Origin: Actinomycetes bacterium
Lineage (GTDB): Bacteria > Actinomycetota > Actinomycetes > Actinomycetales > Cellulomonadaceae
NCBI GenBank assembly: GCA_021793115.1
Contig: JAJYTJ010000067.1
Coordinates: 1-19,517 of the forward strand
Reading direction: 5' to 3'
Length of the DNA: 19,517 nt
Shown: piece by piece, positions 14,024 to 19,517 of the stretch
How positions within the stretch are numbered: position 1 is the stretch's first letter
Layout: each line of letters starts with the position of its first letter
The notes under the pieces: generated by a model
The model's database searches: none
What the model was told of the DNA's origin: nothing
What the model saw: the letters and a program-made list of their open reading frames with translations, nothing else
Position numbers and translations under genes: made by a program

Positions 14024-14845
14024 TCAAAGCTCCTCACCATCGTCGGACGGGAACGCGACGTCGTCGATGCCCGCGGCCGCGAACAGGGCCACTGCTCGGG
14101 CCCGAGCAGTCGCAGCCGCCTGCTCCAGCTCGTATTCCTCTCTAGCCTCGCGGGCCTCGGTCTCGTCGATGAGGTCGTAATCCGGGCTGGTATCGCCGGA
14201 GAACCCGCTGGTCGTCTGCCCCGTTCTCAGCGGAACGGGAGCGAGGGCCTGGTCTGGCGTGAAGCCGCCGGCGCCGGACACAACCACAGCGCCACCGTCG
14301 GGAGCGGACACGTGCAGCGAGCCGTTGGGAGCGAGGGTCAACCTGTACGCGCCCAGAGTTGCGGTGCGGGCCGCAGACACCTGCTCAAGCCACTCTGAGT
14401 CCGCCGCCTTCAAAGGCCATGCCTCGCCGCGCTTCCACGCGAGGTTGTCGGGTAGTCTCCGGCCAATCGCTGAGGCAACTTCGGGGGCTGGGGACGTGGC
14501 GAACACGACCTTGCCGCCCATGAGGAACGTCTCGTCGATGTGCCGGACAGCGACGACCTCGTTCTTCAGGACTGCGAGCAGGTAGTCGTCGTGGTCGAAC
14601 AGGTCACTCATCTCGTGCTCGGCACCACTGGGCACGTCGGGCAGCGCGCGCACCGCGGCGGCGCGCTCGATCTTGGTGTTGGAGCCGCCCTTCGGGGTCA
14701 TGTTGCGCAGGAACGCAACGGCATCCACCGCGGCGGGATCCGAGTGCAGCGGCCACACCCCCTCGACGGCGTCGAGGCGGTCCTGGTCGGTCGTTGCTTG
14801 TGGCCAGCTGCGGGCGACGCTCACGAGGATCACGGCTGTTCCCAT
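14024..14845 (-). CDS. Hypothetical protein divergent from the DNA methyltransferase
   Basis: A 273-residue protein starting at ATG 14845. The central part (about 85-150) reads like a compact alpha/beta domain: YLLAVLKNEVVAVRHIDETFLMGGKVVFATS, then GRRLPDNLAWKRGEAWPLK. The C-terminus is a charged helix (DETEAREAREEYELEQAAATARARAVALFAAAGI, about 227-260), likely coiled-coil, with an acidic tail. No catalytic motif or known family is recognised. It has a good sigma-70-type promoter upstream and is divergent from the methyltransferase by about 200 bases. It may be a partner or specificity-linked protein of that enzyme, but nothing in the sequence proves it. Confidence 0.7.
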   Translation of the reverse strand: MGTAVILVSVARSWPQATTDQDRLDAVEGVWPLHSDPAAVDAVAFLRNMTPKGGSNTKIERAAAVRALPDVPSGAEHEMSDLFDHDDYLLAVLKNEVVAVRHIDETFLMGGKVVFATSPAPEVASAIGRRLPDNLAWKRGEAWPLKAADSEWLEQVSAARTATLGAYRLTLAPNGSLHVSAPDGGAVVVSGAGGFTPDQALAPVPLRTGQTTSGFSGDTSPDYDLIDETEAREAREEYELEQAAATARARAVALFAAAGIDDVAFPSDDGEEL

Positions 14846-14874
14846 CTATCGGCGAATGATGCGCTTGCGTTGCG

Positions 14875-14903
14875 AGTGTATGACGCAAGGACATCAAAGT
14901 CCA
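14875..14903 (-). promoter_or_regulatory. Promoter of the 273-residue gene with inverted repeat
   Basis: On the minus strand TGGACT (14903-14898), 17 bases, then TACACT (14880-14875). An inverted repeat, CTTGCG (14864-14869) with CGCAAG (14884-14889), straddles the -10 box and could be an operator. The local sequence is AT-richer than its surroundings. Confidence 0.5.
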
Positions 14904-15032
14904 GTAGATGAACTTGGCGACGGACCCCGACTCATCTCTGCCGGGCACTGGCTGCACGACTCCGGTCGCCGGTGCGGAGACCGACGCCCTCGGCACACCC
15001 CCGGGTGTCCCGTTCAGCGGCATGGCCTCGGG

Positions 15033-15038
15033 CAGACT
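15033..15038 (+). promoter_or_regulatory. Weak leaderless-type -10 box for the methyltransferase
   Basis: CAGACT is followed by 6 bases and GTG 15045. The first base departs from TANNNT, so the call is weak, but no Shine-Dalgarno sequence is visible near this start. Confidence 0.3.
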
Positions 15039-15044
15039 CGGTCT

Positions 15045-16502
15045 GTGACCAGGTTTGATGCTGTGACGTGGACGACTCGGATCGGCGAGTCGTCCCTCGA
15101 CCCCGCGGCCGCGAATCTCATGCTGCATGGTCGCGCCGAGACCGCACTCAGCGAACTCGCCGCCCTCGACCTGCTGGGCGATGGCGTGGAGCTCGTCTGT
15201 CTCGACCCGCCGTACCGTCACCGCGGCGCCAACCTGAGGTCTTTCGACGATCGGGCCGACCACGGGGCATGGACCGGAATGATGCGCACCGCACTCACCG
15301 ACGTCGCACGTGCCCTGGGGCCGGCCGGCACGGTGTGGCTGCACGTCGGGGACCGCGACGCGCACGCGGCCCGGACCCTCCTCGATGACGTCTTCGGACC
15401 CGGCAATTTCGTCGCCGACGTCGCGTGGGAGCGCAAGAAGAAGGCGAGTGGCGCCGCGTCTCAGCTCGCGCACGTCACCGACCACATCCTCGTGGCGGCA
15501 CGGGACCGGACCCGGCTTGGCGAGTGGACGACGGGGGAGGTGCTGCCGGCGCGTCGTGTACCGCTGCACCAGACCGGCAACACTCCGACGACGTTGACCT
15601 TCCCGCCCGGGTCGGTGTCCATACACCCGCGTACCGACACCGACACGATCCCAGCCGGCGACCAGTCGACCGCCACGGTGCACACCGAGCTCCTTGCCGA
15701 CGTGCGCGTCGTCGAAGGCCGCAACATCGACCCCCTCGTGATGCGGGGCTCGTGGCGCTGGACCCAGGAGCGACTCGACGCGGAGCTTGCTGCCGGCGTC
15801 CAGGTCATCTGCCCGCGGCTGCCGCTCCGACCCCAGGCGATCACCGGGTCCGGCTCCCGCCCATGGACGACGCTGTGGTCATGGGCCGACGGGATGGCGA
15901 CCAACGAGGACGCCACCGAGCACGGCCGGGTCCTGTTCGACGGCGCGACGTTCGCCGGCCAGAAGCCAGAGGAACTCCTCGAGCGGATCATCATCACGGC
16001 GACCAACCCCGGGGACCTCGTCGTCGACCTGTTCGCCGGTACCGGCACCACCGCCGCGGTCGCGCATAAGCTGCGCCGACGGTGGATCGCGGTCGAGAAG
16101 GACCGGTCGGTCATCGAGCGGTTCACGCTGTCGCGGCTCGCCAAGGTGGTCGCGGGGGATGACCCGGGTGGCATCACGGTCCGGCGCACCTACGCGAGCG
16201 GGTACAAGTTGCCGGCCGGCTGGACGCCACGCGACGCCCGCCGCGCAGGCCAGTGGCTCCACGACCGAATCGCCGACGGCATCGCCGACGACCTGCTCAC
16301 GCCGGAGCAGCGGGCCGAGCTCGCGCGGCGCCTCCGCGACGAGACCACTCACGTCGACGAACAGACGATGTGGCGGGGTGGTGGCGGGTTCCTCGTCGGG
16401 GAGCTCGGCGATCTGAACGGCCCGGATCCAACAGGTCTCACGACACTGGCGAACGACGCGATCACCAAGGCCGGCCAGCCCGCCAACAGCACCTGGTCGT
16501 GA
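15045..16502 (+). CDS. Site-specific DNA methyltransferase, beta-type (type III Mod-like), orphan
   Basis: A 485-residue protein. Motif IV comes first: DPPY at 54-57 within VELVCLDPPYRHRG. Motif I comes later: DLFAGTGTTAAVA at 328-340, followed by the acidic residue of WIAVEKD (347-353). This order is that of beta-class amino-methyltransferases, including type III Mod subunits. DPPY favours N6-adenine, though N4-cytosine is not excluded. The region 155-310 is the probable target-recognition domain. No Res or other nuclease gene adjoins it, so it is likely an orphan methylase, perhaps guarding the element from host restriction. GTG 15045 is chosen as start because CAGACT (15033-15038) lies 6 bases upstream and the conserved fold starts soon after; GTG 15063 is possible. 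It is the last gene before the tRNA fragment. Confidence 0.88.
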   Translation: MTRFDAVTWTTRIGESSLDPAAANLMLHGRAETALSELAALDLLGDGVELVCLDPPYRHRGANLRSFDDRADHGAWTGMMRTALTDVARALGPAGTVWLHVGDRDAHAARTLLDDVFGPGNFVADVAWERKKKASGAASQLAHVTDHILVAARDRTRLGEWTTGEVLPARRVPLHQTGNTPTTLTFPPGSVSIHPRTDTDTIPAGDQSTATVHTELLADVRVVEGRNIDPLVMRGSWRWTQERLDAELAAGVQVICPRLPLRPQAITGSGSRPWTTLWSWADGMATNEDATEHGRVLFDGATFAGQKPEELLERIIITATNPGDLVVDLFAGTGTTAAVAHKLRRRWIAVEKDRSVIERFTLSRLAKVVAGDDPGGITVRRTYASGYKLPAGWTPRDARRAGQWLHDRIADGIADDLLTPEQRAELARRLRDETTHVDEQTMWRGGGGFLVGELGDLNGPDPTGLTTLANDAITKAGQPANSTWS

Positions 16503-16519
16503 GTGGGAGACCCTAGTCG

Positions 16520-16531
16520 GCCCCGCGGGGC
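16520..16531. repeat. Palindrome GCCCCGCGGGGC after the methyltransferase
   Basis: A perfect 12-base palindrome 18 bases after the methyltransferase stop. There is no T-run after it, so it would be a weak terminator at best. Confidence 0.35.
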
Positions 16532-16534
16532 GGA

Positions 16535-16595
16535 CACGCATAAGGCACGGATTCCCCGCCGGAGAGCGCCGAGGGCACGCATAAGGCACGGATTC
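16535..16595. repeat. Two exact copies of a 20-base direct repeat near the island end
   Basis: CACGCATAAGGCACGGATTC occurs at 16535-16554 and at 16576-16595, with a 41-base period. The copies lie in the 340-base non-coding stretch between the methyltransferase and the tRNA fragment, where integrase arm sites or excision-factor sites of an integrative element are expected. Apart from the palindrome, the tRNA fragment and the terminator, I see nothing else in this stretch. Confidence 0.85.
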
Positions 16596-16755
16596 TGCAG
16601 AGCGGTCCAACCCGCGCCCCAACGGGTCAGACCGGTGTGCCACCGCACGCACTCCCGGCCTGGCCTGCGGAAATGTCCGAATCGAACCGGTCTCTAGCGG
16701 TGGGTGGCATGCTTGCTGTCACCCTGCCCGAGCTCCGTGAGACTCGAACCGCCGA

Positions 16756-16789
16756 GAGAAGGTCGCCGGTTCGAATCCGGTCAGCTCCA
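16756..16789 (+). tRNA. 3' fragment of a tRNA-Ala gene (probable attachment site)
   Basis: GAGAAGGTC (16756-16764) matches the end of an anticodon stem plus a class I variable loop. The T stem GCCGG (16765-16769), loop TTCGAAT and CCGGT (16777-16781) pair fully. The acceptor 3' strand CAGCTCC (16782-16788) and discriminator A (16789) follow, then CC. The U at position 70 of the acceptor strand would pair with G3, the identity mark of tRNA-Ala. The D arm, 5' acceptor strand and a matching 5' anticodon stem are absent upstream, so this is not a working tRNA gene. It is the kind of duplicate 3' end left when an element integrates into a tRNA gene. Confidence 0.75.
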
Positions 16790-16812
16790 CCGAGAAGTTC
16801 TTGTCAAAGGTG

Positions 16813-16845
16813 CTGAGGGTTGCCCCGTCGTGGGGTGGCCCTCAG
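16813..16845. terminator. Hairpin terminator after the tRNA fragment
   Basis: CTGAGGG (16813-16819) pairs with CCCTCAG (16839-16845), with an inner stem CCCC/GGGG, followed on the plus strand by TTGCTTTG. It is placed as expected for a tRNA transcription unit and supports the idea that the flank right of the fragment is the original chromosomal context. It overlaps the stop of the recombinase remnant and could act in both directions. Confidence 0.65.
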
Positions 16846-17051
16846 TTGCTTTGTGGGGTGTATCCGCTGGTGAGGGTGTTGTAGGGCTCGTTGAGTTCGA
16901 TGCGGATGTGGTCGTCTGGGTGGCCGAGCAGGATGCAGGCGAACAGGGTCTGGTTGAGCTGTTTGCGGGTGATGTCGTCGGCCTGCTGGTAGGTGGCGTG
17001 GGCGTTCTGGAGCAGATCGAGGGCGTCGCGAATCTGCTGCTCGATGCCCAC
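16842..17051 (-). pseudogene. C-terminal remnant of a large serine recombinase
   Basis: A 69-residue frame from GTG 17051 reads IRDALDLLQNAHATYQQADDITRKQLNQTLF, then DDHIRIELNEPYNTL. This matches the final segment of large serine integrases, where a coiled-coil helix is followed by R-x-x-x-N-Q-x-x-F and an acidic L-x-x-P-F/Y-x-x-L ending. The catalytic N-terminal domain, recombinase domain and zinc ribbon are missing; a stop codon lies three codons upstream in the same frame. It is therefore a decayed end of an integrase gene. It lies outside the tRNA fragment and so belongs to another, older insertion or to a nested element. Confidence 0.65.
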
Positions 17052-17057
17052 GAGCAG

Positions 17058-17261
17058 CTACTCGCGGTTCAGCCCTTTCGACCAGCCGTTGCCGGCGCCG
17101 AATGCGCTCGGTCCCGTGCCGGTCTCACCCGCGTGACGCCGGTGGTCAGCCAAGAGCCGTTCCCGACGGACGGCATCCTCATGCTCCGCCACGACGCGTT
17201 CCGGCCGCAGCGCGCCGTCCTCGGCATCGCGCGAGCTCCGACGCCACCAGGACCATCGCAT
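17058..17261 (-). CDS. Small hypothetical protein with W/R-rich N-terminus
   Basis: A 67-residue frame starting MRWSWWRRSSRDAEDGALRP, then a charged helix (ERVVAEHEDAVRRERLLADHRR). This layout recalls small actinophage and prophage proteins that start with a W/R motif and continue with an Arg/Glu-rich helix. The C-terminal 25 residues (TGTGPSAFGAGNGWSKGLNRE) do not look like the usual ending, so the gene may be truncated at the junction with the recombinase remnant. The call rests on composition only and could be wrong. Confidence 0.35.
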   Translation of the reverse strand: MRWSWWRRSSRDAEDGALRPERVVAEHEDAVRRERLLADHRRHAGETGTGPSAFGAGNGWSKGLNRE

Positions 17262-17385
17262 GCCGACAGGCTAGATCCGGCGGGCCGTGCCCGCAGGTCT
17301 CCCGGCGCTGTCCCCGAGGCAGGGTGACACGGCTGCGCCCGTGGTCCGTCGGGACGGTGCGACCGGAGTGCGGGCCCCGGTGGCC

Positions 17386-18390
17386 CTACTGCTGCGCGAG
17401 CACGAGCGCCTTGGTGTCGACCGGCTTGTTGATCATCCCGTTGGCCAGCATGAACTGCTGCGTGGCCGCCAGGTCGGCCAGGTCCGCGGCGGACACCGTC
17501 GCGCTGAAGTCGTAGTCCGGGTACGTCGCGCGGACCGCGTCGGCGCTCAGCCCGGTCGCGGCGGCGGTCATCGTGACCGTGGCGTCCGGGTGGGCGGCCA
17601 TGTACGCGAGGACGGCGCGGTGCGCCTTGACGAACGTCGCGACGAGGTCGGGGTGCGCGTCGGCGAACGTCCGGCTGGTCGCGTCGACGATCGTGGCGCC
17701 GACCAGTCCGGTGCCGTCGGTCACCTTCCGGTCGCCGGCGGCGAGCGCCTGGGAGGCGGCGGGGCCGGCCAGGAGCGCGACGTCGGCGCTGCCGTTGGCG
17801 AGGGCGGCCTGCGCGGCGGGGATCGTCATGTTGACGAAGTTGACGTCGTGCGCCGTCAGGCCGGCGGTCGCGAGGTAGGCCAGCAGCAGCTGGTGCAGGA
17901 TCGTGCCCTTCGGCCCGGCGATCGTCTTGCCCTTGAGCCCGGCGGCCGAGGTCGGACCGTGCGGACCGGTGACGAGCATGAACGCCTTCGGCGACCGGCT
18001 GTAGGTGTCGACGATGGCGATGTCGGCGCCGTTCGCGGCTGCCAGGATGACCGATGTCGCGCCGACGGCGAAGAGGAACTGGATGTTCCCGGAGGCGAGG
18101 GCGGCTGTCTGGTCGGGCCCGGCGGTGAGGTTGGAGTAGGTCACGCCGATCCCGGCGCTGGCGAACGCGTCGGAGAACGCGCCGATCTTGCGCTCGACGA
18201 TCGAGGGCACGTTGAGGGGCGCCGTCACGTACGTGACGGCGATCTTGTCGATCTTGGGTCCTGGCGCGGTGCTGGCGGCCGCGGCTGCCGGGCTCTGCGC
18301 GGCGGCGGCCTGCGGGGCGGTGGCACACCCCGCGAGCATGGCGGTGGTCAGTGCGAGCGCGACGAGCAGCGCCGGGGTCTTCTTCCTCAT
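17386..18390 (-). CDS. ABC-transporter substrate-binding lipoprotein (SsuA/TauA/NMT1-like)
   Basis: A 334-residue protein. The signal peptide ends in a lipobox, LAGC, with the lipidated Cys at residue 22, so it is tethered to the outside of the cell membrane. An Ala-rich linker (24-45) leads to a periplasmic-binding fold: KIAVTYVTAPLNVPSIVERKIGAF, then the repeated helices typical of NMT1/THI5 and SsuA-like proteins (GNIQFLFAVGATSVILAAANGADIAIVDTYSRSPKAFMLVTG; AGLKGKTIAGPKGTILHQLLLAYLATAGL). The substrate is likely an organosulfur compound, nitrate or a thiamine precursor, and cannot be fixed from sequence. ATG 18390 overlaps the ATPase stop (ATGA), so the genes are coupled in the order permease, ATPase, binding protein. 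Confidence 0.88.
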   Translation of the reverse strand: MRKKTPALLVALALTTAMLAGCATAPQAAAAQSPAAAAASTAPGPKIDKIAVTYVTAPLNVPSIVERKIGAFSDAFASAGIGVTYSNLTAGPDQTAALASGNIQFLFAVGATSVILAAANGADIAIVDTYSRSPKAFMLVTGPHGPTSAAGLKGKTIAGPKGTILHQLLLAYLATAGLTAHDVNFVNMTIPAAQAALANGSADVALLAGPAASQALAAGDRKVTDGTGLVGATIVDATSRTFADAHPDLVATFVKAHRAVLAYMAAHPDATVTMTAAATGLSADAVRATYPDYDFSATVSAADLADLAATQQFMLANGMINKPVDTKALVLAQQ

Positions 18391-19091
18391 GGCTGTTCCC
18401 TCTGCAACGTGGTGCGGATGAGTTGTGCGAGCTCGTGGTCCGGCTCGCGCGTGTGGCACCCCGGGGCCGGGGGCACGGTGTGGTCCGCGGCGATGCGGCC
18501 GCGGTTCAGGACGACGACGCGGTCGCCCAGGTAGAGCGCCTCGTCGAGGCTGTGGGTGACGAACAGCACGTTCATGCCCGTGGTGTGCTGCACGTGCAGC
18601 AGCAGGTCCTGCATGTCCTGCCGGGTGTGGTGGTCGAGCGCGGCGAAGGGTTCGTCCATGAGGACGAGCGACGGCCCGTTCGCGAGCGCACGTGCCAGGG
18701 CCACCCGGTGCTGCATGCCGCCCGAGAGCTGGTGGGGCAGCGCGTCCTCGAATCCCGCCAGCCCGGTCAGGGTGAGGAGCCGCGTGCTGTCGCACCGTCC
18801 GCGCCGCTGGCCGAGCGTCACGTTCTGCGCGGCGGTGAGCCAGGGCATGAGGCGCGGCTCCTGGAAGACCATGCCGGTCCGGCCGTCGCCCCGGACCCGC
18901 ACCACACCGGCGTCGGGCGCGTCCATGCCGGCGACGAGCCGCAGCAGCGTGGTCTTGCCGCACCCGCTGCGGCCGAGCACCACCGTGATGCCGTCGCGCT
19001 GCACGAAGTCCAGACCCGTGAGGACCGGCACGGCGCGTCCCCGGACGGCGAAGGCCTTGTACAGGTCGACGATCTCAGCGCCAGCTGTCAT
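18387..19091 (-). CDS. ABC-transporter ATPase (SsuB/TauB-like)
   Basis: A 234-residue protein with every ABC motif: Walker A GRSGCGKTT (40-48), Q-loop VFQEP (Q77), signature LSGGM (122-126), Walker B LVLMDEP (142-148), D-loop and switch histidine H180 (THS). The PWLTAAQNV segment after the Q-loop is typical of the sulfonate/nitrate/taurine ATPases. It energises uptake with the permease and lipoprotein encoded on either side. ATG 19091 lies inside the permease gene end (17-base overlap), so translational coupling is likely. Confidence 0.93.
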   Translation of the reverse strand: MTAGAEIVDLYKAFAVRGRAVPVLTGLDFVQRDGITVVLGRSGCGKTTLLRLVAGMDAPDAGVVRVRGDGRTGMVFQEPRLMPWLTAAQNVTLGQRRGRCDSTRLLTLTGLAGFEDALPHQLSGGMQHRVALARALANGPSLVLMDEPFAALDHHTRQDMQDLLLHVQHTTGMNVLFVTHSLDEALYLGDRVVVLNRGRIAADHTVPPAPGCHTREPDHELAQLIRTTLQREQP

Positions 19092-19517
19092 CGATCCCCC
19101 AGCGCAGGCTGCGGCGGATGACGAGCGCGAACAGGCGGTCGGTCGCGATGCCGACGAGGCCGATCACGACGATGCCGACGATGACCTTGTCCGCGCGTGA
19201 CATCTCCTCGGCGTCGACGATGAGGTAGCCGAGGCCGGAGGCGGCCGCGAACATCTCGGCCCCGACCAGGGCACGCCACGCGTAGCCGAGGCTGATCCGC
19301 ATGCCGACGAGGACGTCCGGCAGCGCGTGCGGCAGCTGGATGAGGATGAACGTGCGGGTGCGCGAGAAGTGCAACGAGGTGCCGACGTCCAGCAGGTCCT
19401 GGCCGCAGGACCGCAGGCCCTTGGTGATGCCCATGGACATCGGGAAGAACGCGGTCAGCACGATGACGACGAGCTTGGGGGTCTCGCCGATGCCGAACCA
19501 CAGGATGAGCAGCGGGA
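19075..19517 (-). CDS. ABC-transporter permease (SsuC/TauC-like), 3' part, start outside window
   Basis: About 147 C-terminal residues are visible, beginning PLLILWFGIGETPKLVVIVLTAFFPM, a typical segment of the BPD_transp_1 permeases of sulfonate and nitrate importers. Next comes the cytoplasmic coupling loop, here LLDVGTSLHFSRTRTFILIQLPHALPDVLVGMRISLGYAWRALVGAEM, corresponding to the EAA motif region. The last spans are IVGIVVIGLVGIATDRLFALVI, with a basic tail. The gene continues past the right edge of the window. Confidence 0.92.
   Translation of the reverse strand, partial: PLLILWFGIGETPKLVVIVLTAFFPMSMGITKGLRSCGQDLLDVGTSLHFSRTRTFILIQLPHALPDVLVGMRISLGYAWRALVGAEMFAAASGLGYLIVDAEEMSRADKVIVGIVVIGLVGIATDRLFALVIRRSLRWGIDDSWR

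Noticed and set aside
16728..16752. On the minus strand, a second tRNA-like 3' half (GGTTCGAGTCTCACGG) just left of the tRNA-Ala fragment
   Set aside because: The T-loop-like TTCGAGT is present but the flanking stem pairs at only about three of five positions and no acceptor partner is found. It may be chance or a recombined scar.
17280..17294. GCGGGC-CGT-GCCCGC hairpin downstream of the transporter genes as a terminator
   Set aside because: There is no T-run on either side, and such short GC stems are frequent in this GC-rich DNA. Termination here is unproven.
17287..18534. Long plus-strand open frame opposite the substrate-binding lipoprotein and ATPase genes
   Set aside because: Repetitive Gly/Val/Arg composition opposite intact conserved genes; a shadow frame.
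18387..19517. Calling the transporter specifically ssuABC, tauABC or a nitrate system
   Set aside because: The motifs fit the whole SsuB/TauB/NrtD group. No ligand-specific residues or neighbouring metabolic genes are visible, so no gene symbol is given.

Overview
The window is GC-rich actinobacterial DNA. GTG starts, leaderless-type promoters (a TANNNT-like hexamer 6 to 8 bases before the start codon), DUF2637/SpdB-like proteins and the style of the flanking ABC transporter fit Micrococcales or relatives such as Cellulomonadaceae. The taxon is inferred from style only.

Most of the window (about 1 to 16,790) looks like an accessory island. At 16,756-16,789 there is only the 3' part of a tRNA gene: T arm, 3' acceptor strand and discriminator base. 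The acceptor strand CAGCTCC would put U at position 70, which fits tRNA-Ala with its G3:U70 pair. I read this as the attachment-site copy at the right end of an element inserted into a tRNA-Ala 3' end. The intact tRNA gene and probably the integrase would lie left of the window.

Island layout, left to right. (1) The end of an IS21-family element with the first codons of istA (1-126, minus). (2) A HEPN-like protein with an R-x6-H motif, followed with an ATGA overlap by a HicB-like double-domain gene broken by a frameshift (425-1685). (3) A single-chain type ISP restriction-modification enzyme (1672-6501, minus), divergent from a metallophosphoesterase with an extra C-terminal domain (6585-7850). 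(4) A small membrane protein. (5) A phage- or ICE-like control module. Minus-strand small genes, including a 78-residue HTH protein, diverge from a plus-strand operon of a 41-residue membrane peptide, a secreted Cys-repeat protein, a DUF2637/SpdB-like membrane protein with an HTH tail, and an unknown protein. Three copies of the palindrome GTCTACC-NN-GGTAGAC lie in the gap, two of them inside the spacers of back-to-back promoters that share a -35 box. An 18-bp perfect inverted repeat lies at the start of the DUF2637 gene. (6) A minus-strand operon of an XRE-ImmA/IrrE metalloprotease regulator and an unrecognised Cys/His-containing protein. (7) A 273-residue unknown protein divergent from an orphan beta-type DNA methyltransferase.

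Right of the tRNA fragment are a terminator hairpin, a C-terminal remnant of a large serine recombinase, a small hypothetical gene, and chromosome-like genes for an SsuABC/TauABC-type importer (lipoprotein, ATPase, permease cut by the window end).

The island mixes DNA defence or modification, toxin-antitoxin-like genes and a repressor-controlled mobile-element module. Two genes carry frameshifts that a single extra G would repair, so they may be real decay or consensus errors.
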